Source: Elusimicrobiota bacterium
GTDB lineage: Bacteria; Elusimicrobiota; Elusimicrobia; O2-12-FULL-59-9
NCBI GenBank assembly: GCA_016206405.1
Contig: JACQRQ010000079.1
Coordinates: 1-15,842 of the forward strand
Length of the DNA: 15,842 nt
Reading direction: 5' to 3'
Shown: one piece after another, positions 1 to 6,373 of the stretch
Numbering within the stretch: position 1 is the first letter of the stretch
Layout of the letters: each line of letters starts with the position of its first letter
Position numbers and translations under genes: made by a program
The notes under the pieces: model-generated
Told to the model about the DNA's origin: nothing
Databases searched by the model: none
The model's input: only the letters and a program-made list of their open reading frames with translations

Positions 1-91
1 AAGTTTTGCGCCAGGGCAAATCCCTCTTGTTTCCATCAAACCAGCGCAACAGCCTCCCCCTGTCCGCTTCCGGCAATTTGTATTTTTTCAC
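1..91 (-). CDS. mutY: A/G-specific adenine glycosylase MutY, N-terminal fragment
   Basis: Partial gene cut off by the left window edge; only about 30 residues are visible. Read on the minus strand from GTG at 91 it gives VKKYKLPEADRGRLLRWFDG followed by NKRDLPWRKT. The stretch LLRWF..NKRDLPWR matches the start of MutY glycosylases, which remove adenine mispaired with 8-oxoguanine and carry this RDLPWR segment just before the helix-hairpin-helix glycosylase domain; endonuclease III lacks it. The frame stays open upstream into the 8-bp tandem repeat, so GTG at 121 or other in-frame GTG codons inside the repeat are alternative starts. No Shine-Dalgarno sequence is obvious before 91. It lies downstream of the exporter permease on the same strand and may be cotranscribed. 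The catalytic Asp and the iron-sulfur cluster region lie outside the window, so they cannot be checked. Confidence 0.82.
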   Translation of the reverse strand, partial: MKKYKLPEADRGRLLRWFDGNKRDLPWRKT

Positions 92-111
92 GTTATCTTT
101 GCCGCCCAGCC

Positions 112-265
112 GCTCTATCACTTTATCACTCGACCACTCGACCACTCGATCACTTGACCACTTTCCCCTCTGCCACTTTACCACTTTACCACTCTACCAC
201 TTCCCCTTCTCCCACTCCCTCACTTTATCACTCTACCACTGTACCACTCTATCACTCTCTGCCTC
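112..265. repeat. Degenerate 8-bp tandem repeat (about 19 units)
   Basis: On the minus strand the stretch reads as a run of units close to AGAGTGGT / AAAGTGAT (consensus about RRAGTGRT, period 8), with a few units degraded to forms such as AGAAGGGG. On the plus strand it is a pyrimidine-rich string of CCACTCTA / TCACTTTA units. It begins at the permease stop codon and runs to about 20 bp before the likely mutY start, so it fills the whole intergenic space. Strand asymmetry is extreme: almost all purines lie on the minus strand. The unit is far too short and spacer-free for a CRISPR array. The in-frame reading across it gives only low-complexity peptide and is not regarded as coding. Confidence 0.85.
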
Positions 266-1541
266 ACTCATACCTGAGAGCTTCCACCGGGTCCAGGCGG
301 GACGCCTGATAGGCCGGAATCACTGAAAAAATAAAGCCGGTTCCAACGGCGATCGCCAAGGTCGCGGCGAAATGCCAAAGCTCGAGAGCCGCGAGGGTTT
401 CGGCGCTTCTTCTGCCCAAATACCAAATACCGCCGTAGCCCAAGGCGATGCCGGCGATTCCCCCAAAAAAACCCAAAGTCATCGCCTCCAGCAAAAACTG
501 AAGCAGGATGTCCCGCCGCCGCGCGCCGATAGCCCGGCGGATGCCGATTTCCTTTATGCGCGAATAAATGGTGGCCAAAGTCACGTTCATGATGCCGATG
601 CCTCCCGCCAAAATGGCCACGATGCCGACCGCCATCACTTGCCGGGCGGTCTCCCTTTGGTTTTTGAGAATGTTTTGAAACCGGTCCCTGAAATCGATGA
701 TTTTAAAATCCTCCTCCCCCCGGTGCCGCTCCAGCAAAACGGCCTTGATGCGGCGCTGGTACGCGGGCACTAAATCTCCCCGGCCCACGTCGATGTTGAT
801 TTCGCGCACCTCGTCGGGTTTTCCGCCGCGGTTGGAGAGCCGCATGATCTTCTGGTAGGTGGTGATAGGCACATAAATCGGAGAGCCCCATTCCCGGCTG
901 AACCATCTGGGGTCTTTGTCCCGGGGCGGTTCTTTGATGACGCCCACCACCGTGAAAAGATTGTCTCCAAGGGTGATTTGCCGGTCCAGAAGGTCGTTGC
1001 GGGCGGCGAAGTCGTCATACTTGCTGTCCTCCCAAAACACCGCCCACCAAGGCTTTTCATCCCAGCCGCCGGGCCTGCGCATCACGCAGACCCGCTTGGC
1101 GAAAAGCACGTCGTCATCGTTGATGAACCTTCCGCGCAGGGTGTACACCCAATCCCTTTTCGCCCACTCGGGCGTGACGCCGTAGAGGACGGGCTCCTCG
1201 CTGGAAAACCCGCCGTAGCGAAACCTCTGGCTCCATTGCTGCGCGACCGGCGAGACCATATGCAGTTCCGGCATCAGCCGGCGCAAAGCCAGCGCGTCGT
1301 GATAGGTGAGGCCGGGAGAGAGCCCCCGGGACCGGTATTCCTCCTTGCGCTCGATCTCCAAGCGGCCGTGGCCCACCAAGTCCAGGGCCTTGTTGAACTG
1401 CACGAACATTCCATTGACCTGGGAAAAGGTGTACAGCATCGCCGCCACGCCGATGGAAATGGACAAGAAGCTCAGAAAGGAGCGCGTTTTATGCGCGTAG
1501 ATTTCAAAAAGTCCGGTGCGGATGAGTTCCCAGAGCTTCAC
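264..1541 (-). CDS. MacB/FtsX-type ABC transporter permease
   Basis: Inner-membrane permease of a tripartite exporter (425 aa). It has the MacB layout: a short cytoplasmic N-terminus, one membrane helix at about residues 21-43, a large periplasmic domain to about residue 290, then the FtsX domain with three helices. Hallmarks at the C-terminus are the segment GIGIMNVTLATIYSRIKEIG, then IRRAIGARRRDI and the terminal SRLDPVEALRYE, typical of MacB/LolC/FtsX proteins. The start is GTG at 1541, which overlaps the ATPase stop by 4 bp (GTGA) and has GGAG a few bases upstream. In E. coli MacB the ATPase and permease are fused; here they are separate genes, as in many other phyla. These mechanotransmission transporters usually drive substrates from the periplasm through a TolC-like duct. 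The substrate cannot be told from sequence. The stop codon runs directly into the 8-bp repeat. Confidence 0.93.
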   Translation of the reverse strand: MKLWELIRTGLFEIYAHKTRSFLSFLSISIGVAAMLYTFSQVNGMFVQFNKALDLVGHGRLEIERKEEYRSRGLSPGLTYHDALALRRLMPELHMVSPVAQQWSQRFRYGGFSSEEPVLYGVTPEWAKRDWVYTLRGRFINDDDVLFAKRVCVMRRPGGWDEKPWWAVFWEDSKYDDFAARNDLLDRQITLGDNLFTVVGVIKEPPRDKDPRWFSREWGSPIYVPITTYQKIMRLSNRGGKPDEVREINIDVGRGDLVPAYQRRIKAVLLERHRGEEDFKIIDFRDRFQNILKNQRETARQVMAVGIVAILAGGIGIMNVTLATIYSRIKEIGIRRAIGARRRDILLQFLLEAMTLGFFGGIAGIALGYGGIWYLGRRSAETLAALELWHFAATLAIAVGTGFIFSVIPAYQASRLDPVEALRYE

Positions 1542-2212
1542 CGTCTCCGGTCCTCGATGATGCGGCCGTCTTTGATGGAAAGGACGCGCTCCGCCGATGA
1601 CGCGATGCCCGGATCGTGGGTGACCAAAAAAACGGTTTTCCCTTGCGCGTGCAATTCCCGAATCAAGCCCAAGATTTCGGCGCTGGAGCGCGAATCCAGA
1701 TTTCCCGTCGGCTCGTCGGCCAAAATCACGTCCGGCGCGTTGGCCAAGGCGCGGGCGATGGAGACTCGCTGCCTTTCGCCGCCTGAAAGCTCCAGGGGCG
1801 TCTGCAGGCTCTTGGACTTCAAGCCGACCCGCTCCAAAAGCCCCGCCGCTCGAACCCGGCGCTCCTCCATGCCCATGCCGGCGTAGCTCATCGGCAGCGC
1901 GACGTTTTCGAGAGCGGAAAAGCGAGGCAAAAGGTTGAAGGATTGGAAAACGAAGCCTATTTTCACTCGCCTGAGCTCGGATCTCTCGCCGTCGCCGAGC
2001 GTTCCCACTTCCCGCCCGTCCAAGGCGTAGAAACCGCGGCTAGGCTTATCCAAAAGGCCCAATATATTGAGCAAGGTGGATTTGCCGCAGCCGGAAGGGC
2101 CGACCACGGCCACGAACTCGCCGGCCCGCGCCTGAAAGGACACGCCGCCCAGAGCCTCGAAACCGGTCGCGCCCGTCCCGTAGATTTTGGCCACGTCCTC
2201 AAAGCGGATCAT
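1538..2212 (-). CDS. ABC transporter ATP-binding protein (MacB/LolD family)
   Basis: ATPase subunit of the exporter (224 aa, full length for the LolD/MacB class). All nucleotide-binding motifs are intact: Walker A GPSGCGKST at residues 38-46, Q-loop Gln90 in FVFQSFNLLP, signature LSGGERQ at 142-148, Walker B VILADE at 162-167 followed by PTGNLDS, and the switch His199 in VTHD. The FQSFNLLP and DEPTGNLDS wording is characteristic of the o228/LolD group that pairs with FtsX-type permeases. It starts 15 bp after the adaptor stop and overlaps the permease start by 4 bp, which supports translational coupling and a dedicated ATPase-permease pair in the cytoplasmic membrane. Confidence 0.95.
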   Translation of the reverse strand: MIRFEDVAKIYGTGATGFEALGGVSFQARAGEFVAVVGPSGCGKSTLLNILGLLDKPSRGFYALDGREVGTLGDGERSELRRVKIGFVFQSFNLLPRFSALENVALPMSYAGMGMEERRVRAAGLLERVGLKSKSLQTPLELSGGERQRVSIARALANAPDVILADEPTGNLDSRSSAEILGLIRELHAQGKTVFLVTHDPGIASSAERVLSIKDGRIIEDRRR

Positions 2213-2227
2213 CCGGCAACCCCAAAA

Positions 2228-3175
2228 CTATTTCTTGCTTTCCGCGGGTTTGAGCAACTGCTTTTCCTTAGGCTGTTCCATGAAAAGCTCCGCCCCTTCC
2301 GCCGGCCCCCGGGCCAATTCCGCCTCCGATTCGCTGCGCAGCCCCACGGCGACGTCGAATTTTTCCGCCCGGTCTTTTTCCTTCCGAATATAAACGAAAC
2401 TTTTTCCGCCCTGCTCGAAAAGAGAGCCTAAAGGAATTTTGAGCACGTTTGTTTTTTGCACCAAAAGCGCGTCCACGCGGGCGGTCATCCCGGGCTTCAT
2501 GCGCGGGTCCGTGCTGTCGAGCGCCACCTCCACCCGAAAAACCTTGATTCCGTTTCGGTCCGTCTCGGCCCGCGGCGCGACCAGATGGATGCGTCCTGAG
2601 AAATTTTCTTTAGGCAGCGCGTCGACCGTTATTTTAACCGGCATATACCTTTGAAGCTTCAAAACTTCCATCTCGCTGATTTTCAGGCTCACCACCAGCC
2701 GGGAAAGATCGGCCACGGTCATGAGCGCCGTAGGGTTGCTCGAATCCAGCAGCCCCGTTATGTAATCGCCCTGCCTGGCCATGCGGCTGTCCCGGTTGTT
2801 GTCCTGAAGGACCTTCATCACCACGCCGCCGATGGGCGCCAAGATATCCCTCGGCAGGTACTTTTCCAAACCGGTTTTGCCGGGCTGAATGACCGCGAGC
2901 TTCTGGTCGCGCCGGACGCGATCCCCTTCCTGGACGAAAATTTCCATGACCCGCCCGCCGACCTGGGAAACAACGTCCACGGCATTCGACGGCTCCAGCT
3001 CCCCGTTTTCCAAAAAATGGACCTCCAAGTCTCCACGGTCCACCTGTCCCCACGGCGACGGGCCCGCATTCTTGCCTTTGCCGCTCGCTTTCTTGAGCAA
3101 AAAACCGGAACCGGCGCCGACCACGAGCAGAATCAAAATCGCCAAGGCCCACAATTTCCAGCCGCGCTTTTTCAT
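2228..3175 (-). CDS. Periplasmic adaptor (HlyD/MacA membrane fusion protein), hairpin-less
   Basis: Membrane-fusion protein linking permease and outer-membrane factor (315 aa). An N-terminal anchor helix spans about residues 7-27, with a short basic cytoplasmic tail. The first lipoyl half-motif is at about 66-97 (VVSQVGGRVMEIFVQEGDRV). The second begins near 110 with DILAPIGGVVMKVL. The beta-barrel part includes GMTARVD at about 229-235 and a membrane-proximal part follows. Only about 12 residues (98-109, DNA 2848-2884) separate the lipoyl halves, where MacA carries a long coiled-coil hairpin that docks on TolC. The reading frame is clean, so this looks like a real property rather than a frameshift. 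The start overlaps the tolC stop (ATGA) and is preceded by a GGGGG purine run. The C-terminus is Lys/Glu-rich. Hairpin-less adaptors are known in spirochaete exporters such as BesA. Confidence 0.9.
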   Translation of the reverse strand: MKKRGWKLWALAILILLVVGAGSGFLLKKASGKGKNAGPSPWGQVDRGDLEVHFLENGELEPSNAVDVVSQVGGRVMEIFVQEGDRVRRDQKLAVIQPGKTGLEKYLPRDILAPIGGVVMKVLQDNNRDSRMARQGDYITGLLDSSNPTALMTVADLSRLVVSLKISEMEVLKLQRYMPVKITVDALPKENFSGRIHLVAPRAETDRNGIKVFRVEVALDSTDPRMKPGMTARVDALLVQKTNVLKIPLGSLFEQGGKSFVYIRKEKDRAEKFDVAVGLRSESEAELARGPAEGAELFMEQPKEKQLLKPAESKK

Positions 3176-4449
3176 AGCTTTTCCCCCATCTCAAGCTTGA
3201 ACTGAAGCACGCTCTTGAGATACGCGATCAGGGTGCTCACGACCTCCACCCGGGACTCCAAGAAATCCTGCTCGGACTGGGCCAAACGGATGACGTCCAC
3301 GCTTCCCTGTTGGTATTGCTCGCGCGCCAGCGCCAGGTCCTCGGCGGCGATTTTTTCCCTCTCCATGGCGATTTCATGCGCCCGATAGCTTTCTTTGACG
3401 CTGATGTACGCCAGGATGACTTTCTCCCGGACATCCCTTTTTGCCTGCTCCAATGCGGCGGCGGTTTCTTGCCGGGCGGCGCGCGCCTCTTGAACCTGCG
3501 CGCCCTCCGTGACGATATTAAAGCCGATGGGAAGGGAGAGTCCCAACTCGAGCCGGTAATCAGGACTCGACACCCGTCGCTCCCAATTCATCAGGGTATG
3601 GGCGCTCAAGCTGGGAAGGAGATTTTGGGCCTTCTCATGAATGTCGAGTTCTTTGCGCCTGTTATTGGCCTTGGCCGCCATCACCCTGGGATGCTTGATC
3701 AGCGCGACGCGGATTGAAACGTCCAAATCCGGCAGGGTCAAAGACTCGATTTCAGGAGGCATTTCCAACGAAACCGCGGCGGCGGGATCGGCGTCCTTAA
3801 GGAGATTGAAGCGCAGCCGGGCTTTATCCAGCAGAGCCTGCGCCTGCACCAGACGGAATTGCGCCGTCAGCCAGTCATTCTTGGTTTTGAGGTAATCGCC
3901 CCGGCTTTTGAGCCCGCTTTTGTAAAGCTTTTCCGTCAGCGCCACGCGCTCCCGGACCAACTCCTCGTGCCGTCCGTTCACCTCCGCCAGTTGTTGGCTC
4001 AAGAGCGCGCCGTAATACGCGTTCACGGCGTCGAAGGAGACCGCGCGCCGGACCTCGTCGGACCGCTGCCGGGCGGCATCAAAATCGAGCCGCGCCTGCT
4101 TCGCCCGCCGGACATCCCGAAAGCTGTTGAACACGTTCCATTGAAGCCCGAAATCGTAGCCGGTATCCGAGGTGCGCAGCCTCGCGGAATGAAAAATGCC
4201 GTTGTTGTGGGCGTCGTAGCCGAAAGGCGTCTGCGAGAAGCCGGCGTTTAGGCTCGGCATGAATCCCGAGCCGAGCGCGGCGCCCCAGCGCGCTTGCGAC
4301 TGCGAGGCCGCTTTCTCGGCTTGCCGCACCTCGGGAGAATGGTTGAGGACTTCCAAGAGGTAGCCATCCCATGCCGGCGTTTGCGCCCAACCCCAGGCCG
4401 GCAGAAAGGCGGCGCAAAAAATCAACCTAGACACCTTGCGAGCGCGCAT
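3172..4449 (-). CDS. TolC-family outer membrane efflux protein
   Basis: Outer-membrane channel component of the exporter (425 aa, at the short end for the family). A signal peptide occupies about residues 1-22 (LIFCAAFLPAWGWA, cleavage before QTPAW). The mature protein shows the OEP pattern in two halves, each rich in long Ala/Gln/Arg/Glu amphipathic helices: NHSPEVRQAEKAASQSQAR near the start and KHPRVMAAKANNRRKELDIH in the second half. Short strand-forming segments such as NAGFSQTPFG and LRTSDTGYDFGLQWNVF lie between them. It is the first gene of the exporter operon (tolC > adaptor > ATPase > permease). Its ATG lies only 19 bp from the divergent rdgB start. Family assignment is secure; the substrate is unknown. 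Confidence 0.92.
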   Translation of the reverse strand: MRARKVSRLIFCAAFLPAWGWAQTPAWDGYLLEVLNHSPEVRQAEKAASQSQARWGAALGSGFMPSLNAGFSQTPFGYDAHNNGIFHSARLRTSDTGYDFGLQWNVFNSFRDVRRAKQARLDFDAARQRSDEVRRAVSFDAVNAYYGALLSQQLAEVNGRHEELVRERVALTEKLYKSGLKSRGDYLKTKNDWLTAQFRLVQAQALLDKARLRFNLLKDADPAAAVSLEMPPEIESLTLPDLDVSIRVALIKHPRVMAAKANNRRKELDIHEKAQNLLPSLSAHTLMNWERRVSSPDYRLELGLSLPIGFNIVTEGAQVQEARAARQETAAALEQAKRDVREKVILAYISVKESYRAHEIAMEREKIAAEDLALAREQYQQGSVDVIRLAQSEQDFLESRVEVVSTLIAYLKSVLQFKLEMGEKL

Positions 4450-4468
4450 AGTACAATTTTATCAAATT
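4450..4468. promoter_or_regulatory. Compact divergent promoter region between tolC and rdgB
   Basis: Only 19 bp separate the two divergent start codons. Plus strand: TACAAT (4452-4457) resembles a -10 box and ends 11 nt before the rdgB ATG. Minus strand: TAAAAT (4461-4456) ends 6 nt before the tolC ATG. Both imply very short or absent 5' leaders, and any -35 elements would lie inside the opposite gene. The -35 matches are weak, so this is a prediction from spacing and the AT-rich character of an otherwise GC-rich stretch. Confidence 0.4.
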
Positions 4469-5074
4469 ATGCTGGGCGCCCCGTCAATCGTCTTGGCCAC
4501 AGACAACGGCAATAAAACCAAGGAAATCCTGGCGGTCGTGGGTGATCTTCCATTTTCTTTCAAAACCCTCCGGGATTATCCCGGTTTTCCCCGGACCGTG
4601 GAGGACGGCAAAACCCTTCAGGAAAACGCCGTAAAAAAATCCATGGAAGCGGCCCTCGCCCTCGGCGCTTGGGCGCTGGCCGACGATACCGGGCTGGAGG
4701 TCGAGGCCCTCGCCGGCGCTCCCGGAATACATTCGGCTCGCTACGCCGGGGACGAATGCGATTTCAACAAGAACAACCTCAAATTGCTCGAAGCGCTGCG
4801 GGATGTCGAGCCGGAAAAACGCAAGGCGATTTTCCGCTGCGTCATGGCTCTCTGTTCGCCCCAGGGACAGGTGGTGACCGTGGAGGGCGCTCTCGGGGGC
4901 CGCATCACCGGCGGCTTCAGCGGCGACCGGGGCTTCGGGTACGACCCCGTCTTTTTCGTGCCCAGCCTCAACAGGACTTTGGCCGAGATGAGCTTCGACG
5001 AAAAAAACAAAATCAGCCATCGCGGGAAAGCGGCCCGGAAAATCCGCCCGTATCTGGAAAATTTGATAAGATAA
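4469..5074 (+). CDS. rdgB: XTP/dITP pyrophosphatase (RdgB/HAM1 family)
   Basis: Cytosolic house-cleaning enzyme that hydrolyses non-canonical purine nucleotides (dITP, XTP) to monophosphate and pyrophosphate, keeping them out of DNA and RNA. Length 201 aa is normal. Family motifs in order: SIVLATDNGNKTKEI at 6-20, FPRTVEDGKTLQENAVKKS at about 40-58, the catalytic ADDTGLEVEAL at 71-81, PGIHSARYAG at 85-94, GDRGFGYDPVF at 152-162 and KISHRGKAARKI at 181-192. ATG 4469 was chosen over an in-frame ATG at 4436 because family members begin 5-8 residues before the ATxNxxK motif, and the upstream start would overlap tolC. It has no Shine-Dalgarno sequence and may be read from a leaderless transcript. 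It is first in a six-gene operon and probably cotranscribed with the TPR genes 6 bp downstream. Confidence 0.96.
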   Translation: MLGAPSIVLATDNGNKTKEILAVVGDLPFSFKTLRDYPGFPRTVEDGKTLQENAVKKSMEAALALGAWALADDTGLEVEALAGAPGIHSARYAGDECDFNKNNLKLLEALRDVEPEKRKAIFRCVMALCSPQGQVVTVEGALGGRITGGFSGDRGFGYDPVFFVPSLNRTLAEMSFDEKNKISHRGKAARKIRPYLENLIR

Positions 5075-5080
5075 CCTTCG

Positions 5081-5689
5081 ATGAAAAACCGGGCGCTTTT
5101 GCTCCTTCTGCTCCTGACCGCGGCGCCGGCGACTCCAAGCGAACCCGATAGCGCGGCGCCGCCGGTGGAGGTCAGCACGGCGGGCGTTCAAAACAACCGA
5201 GGCTTCAGGCTCGATCAAAATCCTCAAGCCGAACTGGCGGCCGAGGTCTTGAGGGAGGGGGTGGAGCGATTTCCGCAAAACGCCGTCCTCCTGAAGTATT
5301 GGGAGCTTTTTAGCGGCAAAACCGGCGAGGAAAATCTCCAGCCCCTCTCCTCCGACAATGCCGGGCCGGACCAGATTCAAGAGGCCCTCCTCTATCTGGA
5401 TTCGAGGCTAAAATCCGGAAAACCGAACCCGGAGCTTTTGAGAATCGCGGGCCTTTTGAACCGCTCTCTAGGCCAAACCGACCAAGCCGAGCAAGCCTTC
5501 ACAAGACTTCTGGAGATCTCGCCCAAGGACGTCGGCGCCCATTTCATGCTGGCCCTCATTTATGAGAAGAAAAAATTGCGGGAGAAGGCCATCGACGCTT
5601 GGAGCCAATGCCTCACTTTGTCCGGCAGCCCAAAGCTCCAAATCATCGCCAACAAGCACATCCAGCAACTGCAGCAAGCGGGCCCTTAA
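5081..5689 (+). CDS. Exported TPR protein (small)
   Basis: Probable periplasmic protein of 202 aa that I cannot assign to a named family. The N-terminus is a compact signal peptide (MKNRALLLLLLLTAAPATPS). A proline-rich linker and a segment of degenerate helical repeats follow. The clearest TPR pair is at about residues 122-180, with LLRIAGLLNRSLGQTDQAEQ, then AFTRLLEISPKDVGAHFMLA and LIYEKKKLREKAIDAWSQCL. TPR domains mediate protein-protein contacts, so a scaffold or partner role for the lipoprotein encoded directly downstream (0 nt gap) is a reasonable inference. It starts 6 bp after rdgB stops, without a visible Shine-Dalgarno sequence, which points to coupled translation. The C-terminus ends in a Gln-rich helix. 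Confidence 0.8.
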   Translation: MKNRALLLLLLLTAAPATPSEPDSAAPPVEVSTAGVQNNRGFRLDQNPQAELAAEVLREGVERFPQNAVLLKYWELFSGKTGEENLQPLSSDNAGPDQIQEALLYLDSRLKSGKPNPELLRIAGLLNRSLGQTDQAEQAFTRLLEISPKDVGAHFMLALIYEKKKLREKAIDAWSQCLTLSGSPKLQIIANKHIQQLQQAGP

Positions 5690-6373
5690 ATGCGCGCGCT
5701 CTTGACAGGCTGCGTCCTCGCTTTCTGCCTTTCCGCCGTTTTCAGCGGCTGCCCTGCTCCGAAGGTGGCCATGCGCGGCGACTTCGATTTCAGCAAAGTT
5801 CAGCGCGTCGCCGTCGCCACCTTTTCGGGAGAGCATGGCGACGTGGCCGCCGACTTTATGATTCACGCGCTTTTGGCGGAAAAAGCGCAAGTCGTTGAGC
5901 GCACGCGATTGGACGGCATCTTGGACGAGCTCCAGCGGCAAGCCTCAGGCGCCATGGACCCGGCGACGACCCGCCAGATCGGAAAAATCCTGGGCGTGGA
6001 CGCCTTCGTCACCGGAACAGTCACCATGTTTTCCCCTTCCCAGACTTATCTGGTTTACACCGGCGTGACCGACACCCCCTCCTTCAGCCCTGCCAGAAGC
6101 AGCGTGGCGTCCACCGAAGCCCCGCGCCGGAGCCCGAATCAAGCCGCCGCGAGAATCCTGACTTCCTCGGCGCTGGTCGGCCTGACCGCCAGGCTCATTG
6201 AGGTGGAGACCGGCTCCGTATTGTGGTCCGCCCACCAGACGTACGAGGGTTTCGACACGGACGGCGCCATGGAATCCATCACCTCCCATTTTGCCAAATC
6301 GCTCCGCCCCATCTGGGCGAAGCTCAGCGCCGGCCCCGAAACTTCCGGTCTTATGGACTCCGCCGAAAAGTGA
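5690..6373 (+). CDS. CsgG-like lipoprotein
   Basis: Probable outer-membrane lipoprotein (227 aa). The signal peptide ends in a lipobox-like FSGC with Cys21 as the acylation site; Phe at -3 is slightly off consensus. The body follows the CsgG/curli-assembly pattern: VQRVAVATFSGEHGD with a beta strand at about 38-52, AQVVERTRLDGILDELQRQA at about 65-85, then the ATTRQIGKILGVDAFVTGTV stretch. A later strand-turn segment is LVGLTARLIEVETGSVLWSA. CsgG proper (about 260-280 aa) forms a nonameric secretion channel; related shorter proteins are structural lipoproteins. The central region (about 116-152) is Ser/Pro/Ala-rich rather than a recognisable transmembrane hairpin, so channel activity is doubtful. 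It follows the small TPR gene with no spacer and overlaps the large TPR gene by 4 bp. Confidence 0.8.
   Translation: MRALLTGCVLAFCLSAVFSGCPAPKVAMRGDFDFSKVQRVAVATFSGEHGDVAADFMIHALLAEKAQVVERTRLDGILDELQRQASGAMDPATTRQIGKILGVDAFVTGTVTMFSPSQTYLVYTGVTDTPSFSPARSSVASTEAPRRSPNQAAARILTSSALVGLTARLIEVETGSVLWSAHQTYEGFDTDGAMESITSHFAKSLRPIWAKLSAGPETSGLMDSAEK

Noticed and set aside
112..265. CRISPR array
   Set aside because: Units are 8 bp, degenerate and contiguous without spacers, and there are no cas genes.
6..326. Plus-strand open frame across the tandem repeat
   Set aside because: Its peptide is the translated octamer array (Ser/Leu/Thr/His low complexity) and it overlaps mutY and the permease end in antisense.
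978..1886. 302-codon plus-strand open frame
   Set aside because: Antisense to the permease and ATPase, both of which have intact family motifs; high GC makes long antisense frames common here.
4484..5380. 298-codon minus-strand open frame
   Set aside because: Antisense to rdgB and the small TPR gene, with no recognisable domain.
6223..6369. Longer N-terminus for the large TPR protein
   Set aside because: The added residues are an Arg/His/Pro-rich out-of-frame copy of the lipoprotein gene; the GTG at 6370 gives a proper signal peptide.
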